The translations under genes and the position numbers were made by a program. A stretch of 64,000 nucleotides of DNA from Anaerolineales bacterium. Lineage in GTDB: Bacteria; Chloroflexota; Anaerolineae; Anaerolineales; UBA11579. Position 1 is the stretch's first letter. Each line of letters begins with the position of its first letter. The notes beneath the pieces are model-generated. The model saw only the letters and a list, made by a program, of their open reading frames with translations, was not told the origin of the DNA and did not search any database. The stretch is taken from positions 248,001 through 312,000 of the forward strand of contig JAHBVE010000001.1 in NCBI GenBank assembly GCA_019637675.1, read 5' to 3'. This document shows, piece after piece, positions 53,148 to 61,630 of the stretch.

Positions 53148-54278
53148 CTATTTGCCCACTACGCGCAGTTCGCGCGGGAAGGTGCTGAGGGTGCGCGGGC
53201 CGTCGGCGGTCATGACGACGTTGTCCTCGATGCGCACACCGCCGCGGCCGTCGAGGTAGATGCCCGGCTCGACGGTGAAGCTCATGCCCTCGGCCAGCGG
53301 CAGCGTGTTATCGCCGCGCATGTAGGGCTCTTCGTGGCCCTCCATGCCCAGGCCGTGGCCGGTGCGGTGGGTGAAGTATTGGCCGTAGCCATTGTCGTCG
53401 ATGGCGTCACGCGCCGCCTGGTCCACCGCGGCGCAGGGGGCGCCGATGGCGGCTGCCTCGCGGCCGGCCTGGTTGGCCAGTTTCACCACCTCGTAGATGC
53501 GCTTGAACTCCTCGCTGATCTCACCCACGGCGAAGGTGCGGGTCAGGTCGGAGAGGTAGCCGTCGTACGACGCGCCCCAATCGATCAGGAGCAGGTCGCC
53601 TTCCTGGATGCGGTAATCGCTGACGGTGGAGTGCGGGTTGGCGCTGTTGGCGGCGGCGGCCACGATGGGTGCGAAGGGCAGCTCCGGGTCGGAGCCGAGC
53701 GCATACAGCTCCTGCACCAGGATGCCGGCGATCTCCTTCTCGCTCATGCCGATCTTGATCTTCTGCAGGGTAGCTTCCAGGCCGCCCTCGGCGATCTCGA
53801 CCGCCTTTTGCATGGCGGCGATCTCGCCAGCGTCCTTGTGCTTGCGCATATCGGCGATCAGCTCTTCGGCGATGGGGAACTCGGCGCCGGGGAAGGCGGC
53901 CTGCAAATAGCGTAGCTCCATCACGCGCATGCGCAGGCCTTCCACGCCGATGCGCTTGGCCGGGCCGATGAGCGCGGCGGCCTGGTTGAAGGCGGCCTGC
54001 CATTCGGCCGGGTTTTCGCTGTAGGTCACGGCGCGCAGCTCAAAATCCAGCTGGGCCAGCTTGCCCTTCTCGAAATCCGGTAGCACGATGACCGGGCTCT
54101 TGCCGGGGGCCAGCAGCAGCACGGTGGGCCGCTCCATCAGATGGAAGTGCAGCCCGCTCATGTAGACCTGGCTGGGGCCGGCGTTGAGGGCCATGGCGTC
54201 GAAGCCGCCGGCGTTCATGGCGTCGCTGAGCTGGGCCTGGCGGCGAATGAGATTTTCAGTCGAGAAGGGATTGGTCAT
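53148..54278 (-). CDS. Xaa-Pro aminopeptidase/dipeptidase, M24 family
   Basis: 376 residues. A creatinase-like N-terminal domain (about 1-135) is followed by the pita-bread metallopeptidase. Metal ligands are visible: two Asp in LLIDWGASYDGYLSDLTRTF, His in HRTGHGLGMEGHEEP, and Glu in SFTVEPGIYLDGRGG and VRIEDNVV. It should release N-terminal residues before proline or cleave Xaa-Pro dipeptides. A TATAAT about 40 nt upstream indicates a normal leader. It is a single gene beside DUF1684. Confidence 0.92.
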   Translation of the reverse strand: MTNPFSTENLIRRQAQLSDAMNAGGFDAMALNAGPSQVYMSGLHFHLMERPTVLLLAPGKSPVIVLPDFEKGKLAQLDFELRAVTYSENPAEWQAAFNQAAALIGPAKRIGVEGLRMRVMELRYLQAAFPGAEFPIAEELIADMRKHKDAGEIAAMQKAVEIAEGGLEATLQKIKIGMSEKEIAGILVQELYALGSDPELPFAPIVAAAANSANPHSTVSDYRIQEGDLLLIDWGASYDGYLSDLTRTFAVGEISEEFKRIYEVVKLANQAGREAAAIGAPCAAVDQAARDAIDDNGYGQYFTHRTGHGLGMEGHEEPYMRGDNTLPLAEGMSFTVEPGIYLDGRGGVRIEDNVVMTADGPRTLSTFPRELRVVGK

Positions 54279-54373
54279 GGAGTAGTCGCTCTCTGGATTA
54301 GTGAAGGAATGCTGATTATACGCCGCTGCACTGCTGGCGCGTTTGGTGTTAGGCTAGGTTGGTTCGGAGAGCT

Positions 54374-54994
54374 ATGTTTCGATTGGAAGAGTTGGACCAA
54401 CTGGATTATTACCGCAAGATGCACGCCATTTATGCGGGTGTGCGCGACCGCCGCATTCCGGCGGAGCAGCGCTGGCAGTATTGGGTGGCGGCGCGTAACG
54501 AGCTGCTGGGCGGCCACCCGCATTCCCCGGTGCCGGCGGCGCAGCGGGCGCACTTCATCAACCTGGCCTATTACGCGTACGACCCGGCGCTGCGCTTCGT
54601 AGTGGATGTGGACATTGACGTGCAGCGGGAGCGTTTCGAGCTGGCGGGCGCGCCGGTGCAGCGCGTGGGGCGAGTGCTGTTCCCGATCGCGGGCAGCACG
54701 CTAAGCCTGTCGCTGTTCAGCGTGCGGGGCTACGGCGGCGGCCTGCTGTTGCCGTTCGTGGATGCCAGCGCCCGCAGCGGCAAGACCTACGCCGGGGCGC
54801 GCTGGCTGCTGGATACGCCCCACGGCGCCGACCTGGGCGAGGAGCACGGCAAGCTGGTGCTCGATTTCAACTTTGCCTACAACCCGGCCAGCGCCTATGA
54901 CCCGGCCGCCCCGCGCCACGAGGCGCCGCCGGAGAACGTGCTGGCGCTGGCCGTGCCAGCCGGCGAGCAGGCCTACCCGCTGGCAGCGGCTTGA
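54374..54994 (+). CDS. DUF1684-family protein
   Basis: 206 residues. The C-terminal half has the family hallmarks YGGGLLLPFVDASARSGKTY, YAGARWLLDTPHGADLGEEH and LVLDFNFAYNPASAYDP, ending near ENVLALAVPAGEQAY. The N-terminal half is shorter and helical (YYRKMHAIYAGVRDRRIPAE). DUF1684 members are soluble beta-rich proteins of unknown function. GGAGA precedes the ATG. It is followed by the 36-bp palindrome. Confidence 0.85.
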   Translation: MFRLEELDQLDYYRKMHAIYAGVRDRRIPAEQRWQYWVAARNELLGGHPHSPVPAAQRAHFINLAYYAYDPALRFVVDVDIDVQRERFELAGAPVQRVGRVLFPIAGSTLSLSLFSVRGYGGGLLLPFVDASARSGKTYAGARWLLDTPHGADLGEEHGKLVLDFNFAYNPASAYDPAAPRHEAPPENVLALAVPAGEQAYPLAAA

Positions 54995-55044
54995 CGACTT
55001 TGCAATACCCCTCTATAATTTAGGTATACCTAAATTATAGAGGG
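54991..55044 (+). promoter_or_regulatory. promoter with a 36-bp perfect palindrome over the -10 box and start site
   Basis: TTGACG (54991-54996) and TATAAT (55014-55019) are spaced by 17 nt. The -10 box lies inside a perfect palindrome, 55009-55044, whose arm reads CCCTCTATAATTTAGGTA. The palindrome ends 4 nt before the ATG of the following membrane protein, so the RNA 5' end and the ribosome site are inside it. Confidence 0.82.
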
Positions 55045-55048
55045 CATC

Positions 55049-55552
55049 ATGTTGGACTTAAAAATACTCCTAACTCACAGTCTTATAGGCATTGTGGCCA
55101 TCAGCGGCATCATCCTTGTCATCGGCGTCAAGCGACCGCGCTGGTTCCTCGAGAAGAAGAATGTGCCGCCAGACATTCTGGCGGCGGTGCCGCCGCGCAC
55201 GGAAGCCGAACGACGCCAGTCCTTGTGGGCTGCGATCCCGCTGGCCTTCCTGCTGCTTGGCCTCGTCTTCTACTCCACCTATGTCTTTGGTGAGGCAAGC
55301 GGCGCGGGCTTCGGCACGCTGTTCCTGCATGCGCTCATCCTCATACTGTTTGTGAGCACCTTTGACCTGGTGGTGATCGATTGGCTGCTGCTGAACACCA
55401 TCACGCCGCGCCAGTTCGTCTACCCAGGCACAGAGGGATTTGCGGGCTACAAAGACTACGGCTTCCATGGCCGGGCGCATCTGCGCGCATTACCAGGCCA
55501 GGCTGTATTTGCTGTGCTGGTGGCGGGCATCGTGACGCTTCTGTTGGCATGA
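55049..55552 (+). CDS. membrane protein with about four TM segments (paralogue A)
   Basis: 167 residues. Helices at about 7-26, 63-82, 90-115 and 147-165. Shared blocks with the next gene are NVPPDILA, FYSTYVFGEASGAGFGTLFL, DWLLLNTITP and PGTEGFAGYKDYGFH. The last block, between helices, is hydrophilic and strongly conserved between the two copies, so it is probably functional. I recognise no family. Expression should be set by the palindromic promoter directly upstream. Confidence 0.82.
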   Translation: MLDLKILLTHSLIGIVAISGIILVIGVKRPRWFLEKKNVPPDILAAVPPRTEAERRQSLWAAIPLAFLLLGLVFYSTYVFGEASGAGFGTLFLHALILILFVSTFDLVVIDWLLLNTITPRQFVYPGTEGFAGYKDYGFHGRAHLRALPGQAVFAVLVAGIVTLLLA

Positions 55553-55604
55553 CTTGGTTGCAGATCCTGTTTGCAGTTTAGAATGAGCGCAGGAGATCTA
55601 CTCG

Positions 55605-56114
55605 ATGCTTGATTGGACCAAACTGATCATGGATGGCGGCATCTTCACCGCCGTATTCACCGGGCTGGTGTTGTACACTGCCATGAATAAGCCGCGCATG
55701 TTCCTGACGCCGGGCGAGGTGCCGCCGGACATTCTGGCCAAGGCCAAGCCGCTGAGCAAGCAGGAGAAGGAGCAGGTCCAGAAAGCCATGTTCCCGCTGA
55801 TGGTGATCCTGGTGGGTGGCACGCTGTATTCGACCTACACCTTTGCCCAGCAAAGCGGGGCCGGTTTTGGCACGCTGTTCCTGCACGCCCTGCTTATCCA
55901 GCTCATCATCACTACGTTCGATCTGATCTTCATCGACTGGTTCATTCTCAACACGCTGACGCCGAAGTGGGCCGTGTTCCCCGGCACCGAAGGGTTGGCC
56001 GGATACAAAGACTACGGCTTCCACGCCAAAGTGCATCTGAAGTTGCTGCCGCGCCAGATCGTGGGCGCGATGGTGATTGCCGGGATCTGTTTGTTGCTGG
56101 CAAACTTTCTGTAG
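55605..56114 (+). CDS. membrane protein with about four TM segments (paralogue B)
   Basis: 169 residues, the same layout as paralogue A, with matching VPPDILAKAK, YSTYTFAQQSGAGFGTLFL, DWFILNTLTP and PGTEGLAGYKDYGFH. The two genes are 52 nt apart and probably one transcript, formed by tandem duplication. The proteins may form a heteromer. The function is unknown. Confidence 0.82.
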   Translation: MLDWTKLIMDGGIFTAVFTGLVLYTAMNKPRMFLTPGEVPPDILAKAKPLSKQEKEQVQKAMFPLMVILVGGTLYSTYTFAQQSGAGFGTLFLHALLIQLIITTFDLIFIDWFILNTLTPKWAVFPGTEGLAGYKDYGFHAKVHLKLLPRQIVGAMVIAGICLLLANFL

Positions 56115-56115
56115 C

Positions 56116-56152
56116 GATAAAAAAAGCCCCGTGCAAACGGGCCTTTTTTGTT
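56116..56152. terminator. bidirectional terminator before pstB
   Basis: AAAAAGCCCCG and CGGGCCTTTTT pair with one mismatch around TGCAAA, followed by T runs in both directions. Confidence 0.75.
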
Positions 56153-56153
56153 T

Positions 56154-56909
56154 TTAGTAGAACTCGCCTTGTAGATAGGCACGCGTGCGGTCGTTCTTGG
56201 GTGCGTTGAGCACCTGCTCGGCTGGGCCAGCTTCCACCACTTCGCCCAGGTACATGAAGACGAGATAGTCGGCTAGATGACGTGCCTGGCGCAGCACGTG
56301 CGAGACCAGCACGACGGTGTAATCCTTCTTGAGCTCTTCCAGACGCTCTTCGATGAACTTGGCCGAGATCGGGTCCAGCGAGGAGGTGGGCTCGTCGCCC
56401 AGGATGACCTCCGGCTCCACGGCCAGGCCGCGGGCTAGGCACAGGCGCTGCTGCTGGCCGATGGACAGATCGCGGGCGGGGGTGTTCAGGCGGCCCTTGA
56501 CCTCATCCCACAGACCGGCGACTTCAAGATAGTGCTTCACCTTGTCGCGCAGCTCTTTGCCGCGGGCAAGCTTGTGGATGCGCATGCCATAGGCCACGTT
56601 CTCAAAGATCGACATGGGCAGCGGAAAGGGGCGCTGGGCGATGAGGCCCACCTTGGTGCGCACCTCGGTCACTTCCACATCCGGCGCGTACAGATCGACC
56701 CCATCCAGCTCCACATGGCCGGTCACCTGGGTGTCGTCGGCCAGATCATGAAAGCGGTTGAGGGTCTTGAGCAGGGTCGACTTGCCGCACCCCGAGGGGC
56801 CGACGATGACCGTGATCTGGCCGCGCGGCAGGTCCAGATTGATGTCCTTGAGCGCGTGGACTTTGTTGTAGTAGACGTTGAGGTCGCGGATCTTGATCTG
56901 AGTTTCCAA
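56154..56909 (-). CDS. pstB: PstB, phosphate ABC transporter ATPase
   Basis: 251 residues. Walker A is IVGPSGCGKSTLLKTLNR and Walker B is VILGDEPTSSLDP. The QRPFPLPMSIFENVAYGMR Q-loop region is typical of PstB. The signature is LSIGQQQRLCLARGL, with Ile in place of the usual second Gly. It energises phosphate import with PstC and PstA. It is last in the pstSCAB operon; no phoU follows. Confidence 0.94.
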   Translation of the reverse strand: METQIKIRDLNVYYNKVHALKDINLDLPRGQITVIVGPSGCGKSTLLKTLNRFHDLADDTQVTGHVELDGVDLYAPDVEVTEVRTKVGLIAQRPFPLPMSIFENVAYGMRIHKLARGKELRDKVKHYLEVAGLWDEVKGRLNTPARDLSIGQQQRLCLARGLAVEPEVILGDEPTSSLDPISAKFIEERLEELKKDYTVVLVSHVLRQARHLADYLVFMYLGEVVEAGPAEQVLNAPKNDRTRAYLQGEFY

Positions 56910-56922
56910 TGGTGGCCTCTTG

Positions 56923-57783
56923 TTAGCGAATTACGTTGCGGCTGAGACGGCGCGCCAGGAAGCGCGAAAGCATGCTGATGAAAAGAATGAGCACGGTGAG
57001 CACCAGCGCCGTTGCGTAGCCGTTGCCGCGCACTTCGGGGAAGGGCGAGCCGAGCTGGAAGAAGACGGCCAGCGGCAACGAGGCCGAAGGGCTGGCCAGC
57101 GAAGTGGGGATGCGGTCACTGAAGCCAGCGGTGAACAGCACCGAGGCGGCGTCGCCGATGCCGCGGCCGAAGGCCAGCAGCACGGCGGTGACCAAGCCCG
57201 GCAGGGCCTGGCGCACCAGTACGCTCCAGGCGGCTTCGAGGCGGGTGGCGCCCAGGCTGTAGGCCGCCTGGCTGAGTTCAGAGGGGACCATGCGCATCAC
57301 CTCGTCCATCGAGCGCACCATGATGGGGATCTGCAGCAGGGTCAGCACCAGGATGCCGGCGCCCAGCGAGGCGCGCATGCCGAAGGCGATCATGATGGTG
57401 AAGCCGAAGGCGCCGTAGACGAGGGAGGGAATGCCCCACAAGACATCCAGCGCCATGCGCAGCAAGGAGGCCAGGCGGCTGGCTCCGGTATAGACATTGA
57501 TGCCAAAGGCGATCGGCAGGCTGATGAACAGGGCCAGCAGGGTGCCGCCGCCAGCCAGCAGCAGCGAGCCTACGATGGCGTTGAGGATGCCACCCTCACC
57601 GCCGAGGAAGAAACCGCCCTGCGGCGTCTTGGTGATCAGGTCGAGATCAAGGAAGGGCAGGCCGCGTATGAAGATGGTGACCAGAATGGCGGCTAGCACG
57701 CCCACCAGCACCAGGCTGGCGAGCTGCATGATGGTGCGCATGGCGCGGTCTTCCAGGTGGGCCAGGGTCCAGCGTTTTTTCAT
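56923..57783 (-). CDS. pstA: PstA, phosphate ABC transporter permease
   Basis: 286 residues with about six membrane helices. The cytoplasmic EAA-type loop is LSQAAYSLGATRLEAAWSVL. GGVLAAILVTIFIRGLPFLD-like hydrophobic sequence and GTLLALFISLPIAFGINVYT follow the family pattern. It is the second permease subunit and overlaps pstC by 4 nt. Confidence 0.95.
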   Translation of the reverse strand: MKKRWTLAHLEDRAMRTIMQLASLVLVGVLAAILVTIFIRGLPFLDLDLITKTPQGGFFLGGEGGILNAIVGSLLLAGGGTLLALFISLPIAFGINVYTGASRLASLLRMALDVLWGIPSLVYGAFGFTIMIAFGMRASLGAGILVLTLLQIPIMVRSMDEVMRMVPSELSQAAYSLGATRLEAAWSVLVRQALPGLVTAVLLAFGRGIGDAASVLFTAGFSDRIPTSLASPSASLPLAVFFQLGSPFPEVRGNGYATALVLTVLILFISMLSRFLARRLSRNVIR

Positions 57784-58736
57784 ACCTGTGCTCTCCGGTT
57801 GGCGCGAATGAGCACGAGGGCCGCGCCGAGATTGAAGATGATGACGATGACCAGCAGTAAGAGCGCCGCGCCCATCAGCGCCGAATCATAGAGGGGAATG
57901 GACATCATTTCGCCGTAATTGTTGGCGATCAGGGCGGTCAGCGGATAGCCGGGGTCGAAGATGGAGCGCGGGATCAGCGGCGTGTTGCCGACCACCATCA
58001 TGACCGCCAGGGTTTCGCCAAAGGCGCGTGAGAGGCCCATCACGATGGCGGCGATGAGGCCGGGCATGGCGCGGGGCAGCACCACCTTTTTGATGGTCTG
58101 CCAGCGCGTGGCGCCCAGGGCCAGCGAGCCGTGGCGCAGGCCGTCGGGGACGGAACGCAACACCTCGATGGAAACGGAAATGATGATGGGCGAGATCATG
58201 ACGGCCAGCACAATGCCGCCGCTCAGGATGGAGTAGCCGGTGGGGTTGTTGGCCGCGAACAGCGGGATGCTGCCCAGCCAGGGTTGCACAAAGCTGGAGA
58301 TCTGTGGCACAAGCGGCACGATCACCAGCAGCCCCCATACGCCGTACACCACGGAAGGGATGCCGGCCAGCAGGTCGATCGCCGGCAGGATGGCGGTGAG
58401 CGCCCGCCGCTTGGCGTACTCCACCAGGAATAGCGAAGTGAGCATGCACAGCGGCGCGGCCAGCAGCAGAGCCAGCAGGGTGACCGAGAGCGTGCCGCTG
58501 ATGAAGGTCAGCAGGCCGAACTCGCCGGCGGAGGGGCGCCACTGCATCCCGCTCAGGATCTCCCATACGCTGCTGTGCTCCAGCAGCGGCTGGGTGCGCA
58601 GGAAGAAGCCTACTACCATGATGAGCAGCAGGAACAAAGGAAAACTGGCTGCCAGTCGGTAATTCCTGGCAGCCAGTTCGTCTTTGCGGATGCGGCGTGC
58701 CTGCGTATGGAGTTTTGAGTCTTGTGTATTCTGCAA
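57780..58736 (-). CDS. pstC: PstC, phosphate ABC transporter permease
   Basis: 318 residues with about six helices. The EAA loop GLRHGSLALGATRWQTIKKV, the block VYGVWGLLVIVPLVPQ and the AFGETLAVMMVVGNTPLIPR stretch are diagnostic. It forms the membrane channel with PstA. Starting about 30 nt after pstS, it lies second in the operon. Confidence 0.95.
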   Translation of the reverse strand: MQNTQDSKLHTQARRIRKDELAARNYRLAASFPLFLLLIMVVGFFLRTQPLLEHSSVWEILSGMQWRPSAGEFGLLTFISGTLSVTLLALLLAAPLCMLTSLFLVEYAKRRALTAILPAIDLLAGIPSVVYGVWGLLVIVPLVPQISSFVQPWLGSIPLFAANNPTGYSILSGGIVLAVMISPIIISVSIEVLRSVPDGLRHGSLALGATRWQTIKKVVLPRAMPGLIAAIVMGLSRAFGETLAVMMVVGNTPLIPRSIFDPGYPLTALIANNYGEMMSIPLYDSALMGAALLLLVIVIIFNLGAALVLIRANRRAQV

Positions 58737-58765
58737 GCGCGCGTTTTCCCTTCGTGTTTGCGAGT

Positions 58766-59713
58766 TTAAGGCAGTCTTGAGATCTCCCCAGCCAACTCGT
58801 CGGCTGAGAGCGGCACATAGCCTGCCTCGGCGACAAACGCCTGACCATCGCTGTAGATCCAGCGCAGGAAGTCAAGTGTATCGCCACTTGGCTGTCCCTT
58901 GGTGACCACATACAGCAAGCGGGAGGGCGGTGAGGGGTAGTCGCCATCGAGGATGGCCTGGACTGCCTCTTCGCGGGTCTCCAGCAGTTCGTGTTCTTCA
59001 ATCTGCCCGTTGGTGTTCAGGTCAACCGGGGCAACGACTGCGCCGGCCACCGGCACACCCGTGCTGAAATCGTACACGAAACCGAGGTTGTTATAACCGA
59101 TTCCGAGCGGGTCGTTCAAGACTGCGGTGAGCAAACCGGGGTCGCCATCCACGCCAATGCCCTTCAGGTCTTCCTGTGCGTCTGCGCCGTAGAACAGGGC
59201 GATCATCTCAGCCGCGCCGGCTGAATCGGAACGGGTGTAGACGTTGACCGCATCGGTGATGCTGGGGTCGCCCAGCAGGTCACCCCAGGTGCTGAACTCT
59301 TGCGTGACGTAGAGCTTGTTCAGCGCTTCGGTGGTCAGGCCGCGCTCGAGGATCAGGTCAAGGTAAGGATTGTTGGCGTTCACGACCACGAACACGGCAT
59401 CGCGCGCCACGGCAAAGCCAACCGCGCCCAGCTCGATCTCTTCAGTGCGGAGTTCACGTGACACCATACCAAAATCGGTTGCCCCGGCCAGGACATCTGA
59501 GATGCCTTTGCCTGCGCCGCCGCCGGTGATGTCAAAGGCTACGTGCGGGTACTCGCTTGAATACTCCTCAGCGTAGCGCTGCATCATGGGGTAGAGGGCA
59601 AATGCGCCTGAGCTGGAGAGGGTGACGGTTGGCTCATCCGCACCCCCGCCACAGGCGGCCAGCAGCAGGCCGGCGATGATGAGCAGGCTAAACACAACGT
59701 GTTTGGTCTTCAT
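58766..59713 (-). CDS. pstS: PstS, phosphate-binding lipoprotein
   Basis: 315 residues from MKTKHVVFSLLIIAGLLLAA. The lipobox LAAC gives Cys21. The PstS fold has VTLSSSGAFALYPMMQRYAE, DITGGGAGKGISDVLAGATD and MVSRELRTEE. GGGAGKG resembles the phosphate-binding loop of the family. It captures phosphate outside the cell for PstCAB. Upstream, AGACCA and TGGTTT half sites flank an A/T-rich stretch that could be a regulatory site, but no clear Pho box is seen. Confidence 0.92.
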   Translation of the reverse strand: MKTKHVVFSLLIIAGLLLAACGGGADEPTVTLSSSGAFALYPMMQRYAEEYSSEYPHVAFDITGGGAGKGISDVLAGATDFGMVSRELRTEEIELGAVGFAVARDAVFVVVNANNPYLDLILERGLTTEALNKLYVTQEFSTWGDLLGDPSITDAVNVYTRSDSAGAAEMIALFYGADAQEDLKGIGVDGDPGLLTAVLNDPLGIGYNNLGFVYDFSTGVPVAGAVVAPVDLNTNGQIEEHELLETREEAVQAILDGDYPSPPSRLLYVVTKGQPSGDTLDFLRWIYSDGQAFVAEAGYVPLSADELAGEISRLP

Positions 59714-59824
59714 AAAGGCTCCCTTTGTATATAAACCAGATAGATTTGGTCTACTTATATCTGCATTACGAAACCTTGTCAATTCGCAAACGAGCCGGCG
59801 GCGAGGGTGTGATGGGCAACCAGG

Positions 59825-61204
59825 TCAGGCCTGGTTGAGGGCTTCCTTAAGGGTGTCTTCTTCGCTCTGGCTTTTGATGGTCACGTCAGGGATCTCGTCT
59901 TGCACGTTGCGCAGGCGCGGGCTGCCCAGGGCCAGGATGGAGATGGTCAGGACCAGCAGGCCGATCACGGCGAAGAACAGCGCCATGCCGCGGCCGGGGC
60001 CAACGCCCACCCATTGGCCCAGCAGGGTATCCGCCAGCGCGCCGCCCGGCATCAGGGCCGGGCCGAACACGCGGTCCACCAGCGGGCCGGAGAGCAGGAT
60101 GGCGATCGGCGCGGTGAACTGCGCCAGCATGCGCCGCACCGAGAACACGCGGCCCTGCAGGTCAGGCTCGGTCTTGCTCTGCCAGAGCGCCTGGCTGCTG
60201 CCGTTCATGATCGGCAGCACCAGCATCGAGAAGAAGCCGGTTGTTGCGATCAGGGGCAGGCTGGCCGGCATGAGCAGGAACAGGAGCATGACGCCCATCC
60301 AGATGCCGGTCAGCAGCACGCCATTGACGCGGCGCCTGGGGCCGCCCCAGGCGCTCATGATGAAAGTGCCGACCAGCATGCCGGCGCCCACGATGGAGCC
60401 AACGAAGCCGGCCTGGGCGGGCGTGCCCAGGTTGAGCAACAGCGGAGTCCATAGCGGCTGCAGCATGGTGAAGAACAGGTTGATGCCAGCGAAGTACATC
60501 AGCAACTGGAACAGGCCGGGGCGATTGCGAATGTAAGTGAAGCCGGTGCGGATGCTGGCCATGATGGAGGGCTTGTTGGCGGCTTCCTCGGCGGTGCGCA
60601 CGGGTTCGGGGATGCGGACGTACAGCAGCGTGCCGACCGCGAACAGGAAGGTGACCACATCCACCATGATGATGTTGGGGATGCCCCAGGTGAGGAACAG
60701 CGCGCCGGCGATGGCCGGGGCGGCCAGCTGCGAAATGGCATCCGCCATTTGCACCATGCCGCTGGCGCGGCCCAGCTGGGACTGCGGCACCAGCATGGTG
60801 GTGGCGGCGGAGTAGGCCGGCCATTGGAAGGTGTTGAACAGCGAGGCCACGAAGTTGGCGACGTAGATGTGCCAGATCTCCAGATTGCCTGTGCGAATCA
60901 GGATCAGGATGGCGATGGTGGTCATGCCGGCGCCGGTATCGCTCAGGATCATCATCCAGCGGCGCGGGAAGCGGTCCACCAGGGCGCCGGCGACCGGCGA
61001 GAACAGCACGCCGGGCAGGGTGAAGGCCAGGATGCTCATGGCGAAGGCGGTGATGGAGGTGGTCTCCTGGTAGACGTATACGCCGAGGGCGAAGCCGGTG
61101 AGGCCGGAGCCCAGCAGGGAGACCAGCTGGCCGAGCCAGATGATATAGAAGGTGCGCATGCTTTGGGGCTGCCCCGGCGCGGGGGCGGATGCAGTAGCGG
61201 TCAT
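59825..61204 (-). CDS. major facilitator superfamily exporter (EntS/MFS_3-like)
   Basis: 459 residues with twelve predicted membrane helices. MRTFYIIWLGQLVSLLGSGL is helix 1 and AGALVDRFPRRWMMILSDTG holds the conserved GxxxDRxxRR loop. SQALWQSKTEPDLQGRVFSV is typical of the MFS_3 group, which includes enterobactin and macrolide exporters. The substrate is unknown. The ATG at 61204 was chosen; an in-frame TTG at 61249 adds 15 residues without support. The C-terminal tail is acidic. Confidence 0.9.
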   Translation of the reverse strand: MTATASAPAPGQPQSMRTFYIIWLGQLVSLLGSGLTGFALGVYVYQETTSITAFAMSILAFTLPGVLFSPVAGALVDRFPRRWMMILSDTGAGMTTIAILILIRTGNLEIWHIYVANFVASLFNTFQWPAYSAATTMLVPQSQLGRASGMVQMADAISQLAAPAIAGALFLTWGIPNIIMVDVVTFLFAVGTLLYVRIPEPVRTAEEAANKPSIMASIRTGFTYIRNRPGLFQLLMYFAGINLFFTMLQPLWTPLLLNLGTPAQAGFVGSIVGAGMLVGTFIMSAWGGPRRRVNGVLLTGIWMGVMLLFLLMPASLPLIATTGFFSMLVLPIMNGSSQALWQSKTEPDLQGRVFSVRRMLAQFTAPIAILLSGPLVDRVFGPALMPGGALADTLLGQWVGVGPGRGMALFFAVIGLLVLTISILALGSPRLRNVQDEIPDVTIKSQSEEDTLKEALNQA

Positions 61205-61323
61205 AGGTCTTTTGGTCTTTCGGGGTAAGTTGGAGGGGTGTTGCTTCAAGTATATACTGTTTGAAGTCTGGGCATTCTTGACAGTGCAGAAACGGCAAAG
61301 TACAATGCTGCCCTCTGTAACTA

Positions 61324-61396
61324 GGGCCTGTAGCGCAGTTGGGAGCGCGCATCAATCGCACTGATGAGGTCGAGGGTTCGAATCCCTCCAGGTCCA
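61324..61396 (+). tRNA. tRNA-Ala (anticodon CGC)
   Basis: A 73-nt cloverleaf: acceptor GGGCCTG/CAGGTCC contains the G3-U70 pair that identifies alanine tRNA. Anticodon stem CATCA/TGATG encloses loop ATCGCAC, anticodon CGC reading GCG. T arm GAGGG/CCCTC holds TTCGAAT. No CCA is encoded. Confidence 0.96.
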
Positions 61397-61467
61397 CTGT
61401 GCGATGTTAGGCACTGGCACGTTTATAAAAACAGGTTACCACGGCGCTCGTTAGAGCGCCTCGTAAC

Positions 61468-61510
61468 AAAATTCAGGTAACTGGCGCTTTGCGCCAGTTA
61501 CCTGAATTTT
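61468..61510 (+). terminator. 20-bp hairpin between the two tRNA-Ala genes
   Basis: AAAATTCAGGTAACTGGCGC and its exact complement enclose TTT and end in TTTT. The 3' end of the stem directly abuts the first base of the second tRNA at 61511. It probably terminates the first tRNA transcript. Confidence 0.7.
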
Positions 61511-61583
61511 GGGCCCATGGCGCAGCTGGGAGCGCGCCTCAATGGCATTGAGGAGGTCGAGGGTTCGAATCCCTCTGGGTCCA
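61511..61583 (+). tRNA. tRNA-Ala (anticodon GGC)
   Basis: A 73-nt cloverleaf: acceptor GGGCCCA/TGGGTCC again with G3-U70. Anticodon stem CCTCA/TGAGG holds loop ATGGCAT, anticodon GGC reading GCC. It is highly similar to the tRNA-Ala(CGC) copy 115 nt upstream. Confidence 0.96.
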
Positions 61584-61590
61584 CTCGCAA

Positions 61591-61622
61591 GACAAGTGAA
61601 GAGTGACCGGTGAGCAGTGAAC
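61591..61622. repeat. palindromic intergenic repeat, GTGAGCAGTG family (copy 4, partial)
   Basis: AAGTGAAGAGTGACCGGTGA and GCAGTGAACCGG resemble the left arm of the copies at 8.8, 13.8 and 30.9 kb. The opposing arm is not clear here. Confidence 0.45.
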
Positions 61623-61630
61623 CGGTTGCG

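Noticed and set aside
60162-61397. 411-codon frame overlapping the MFS exporter and a tRNA
   Set aside because: It is Arg/His-rich, runs across the tRNA-Ala gene and competes with a clear twelve-helix transporter.
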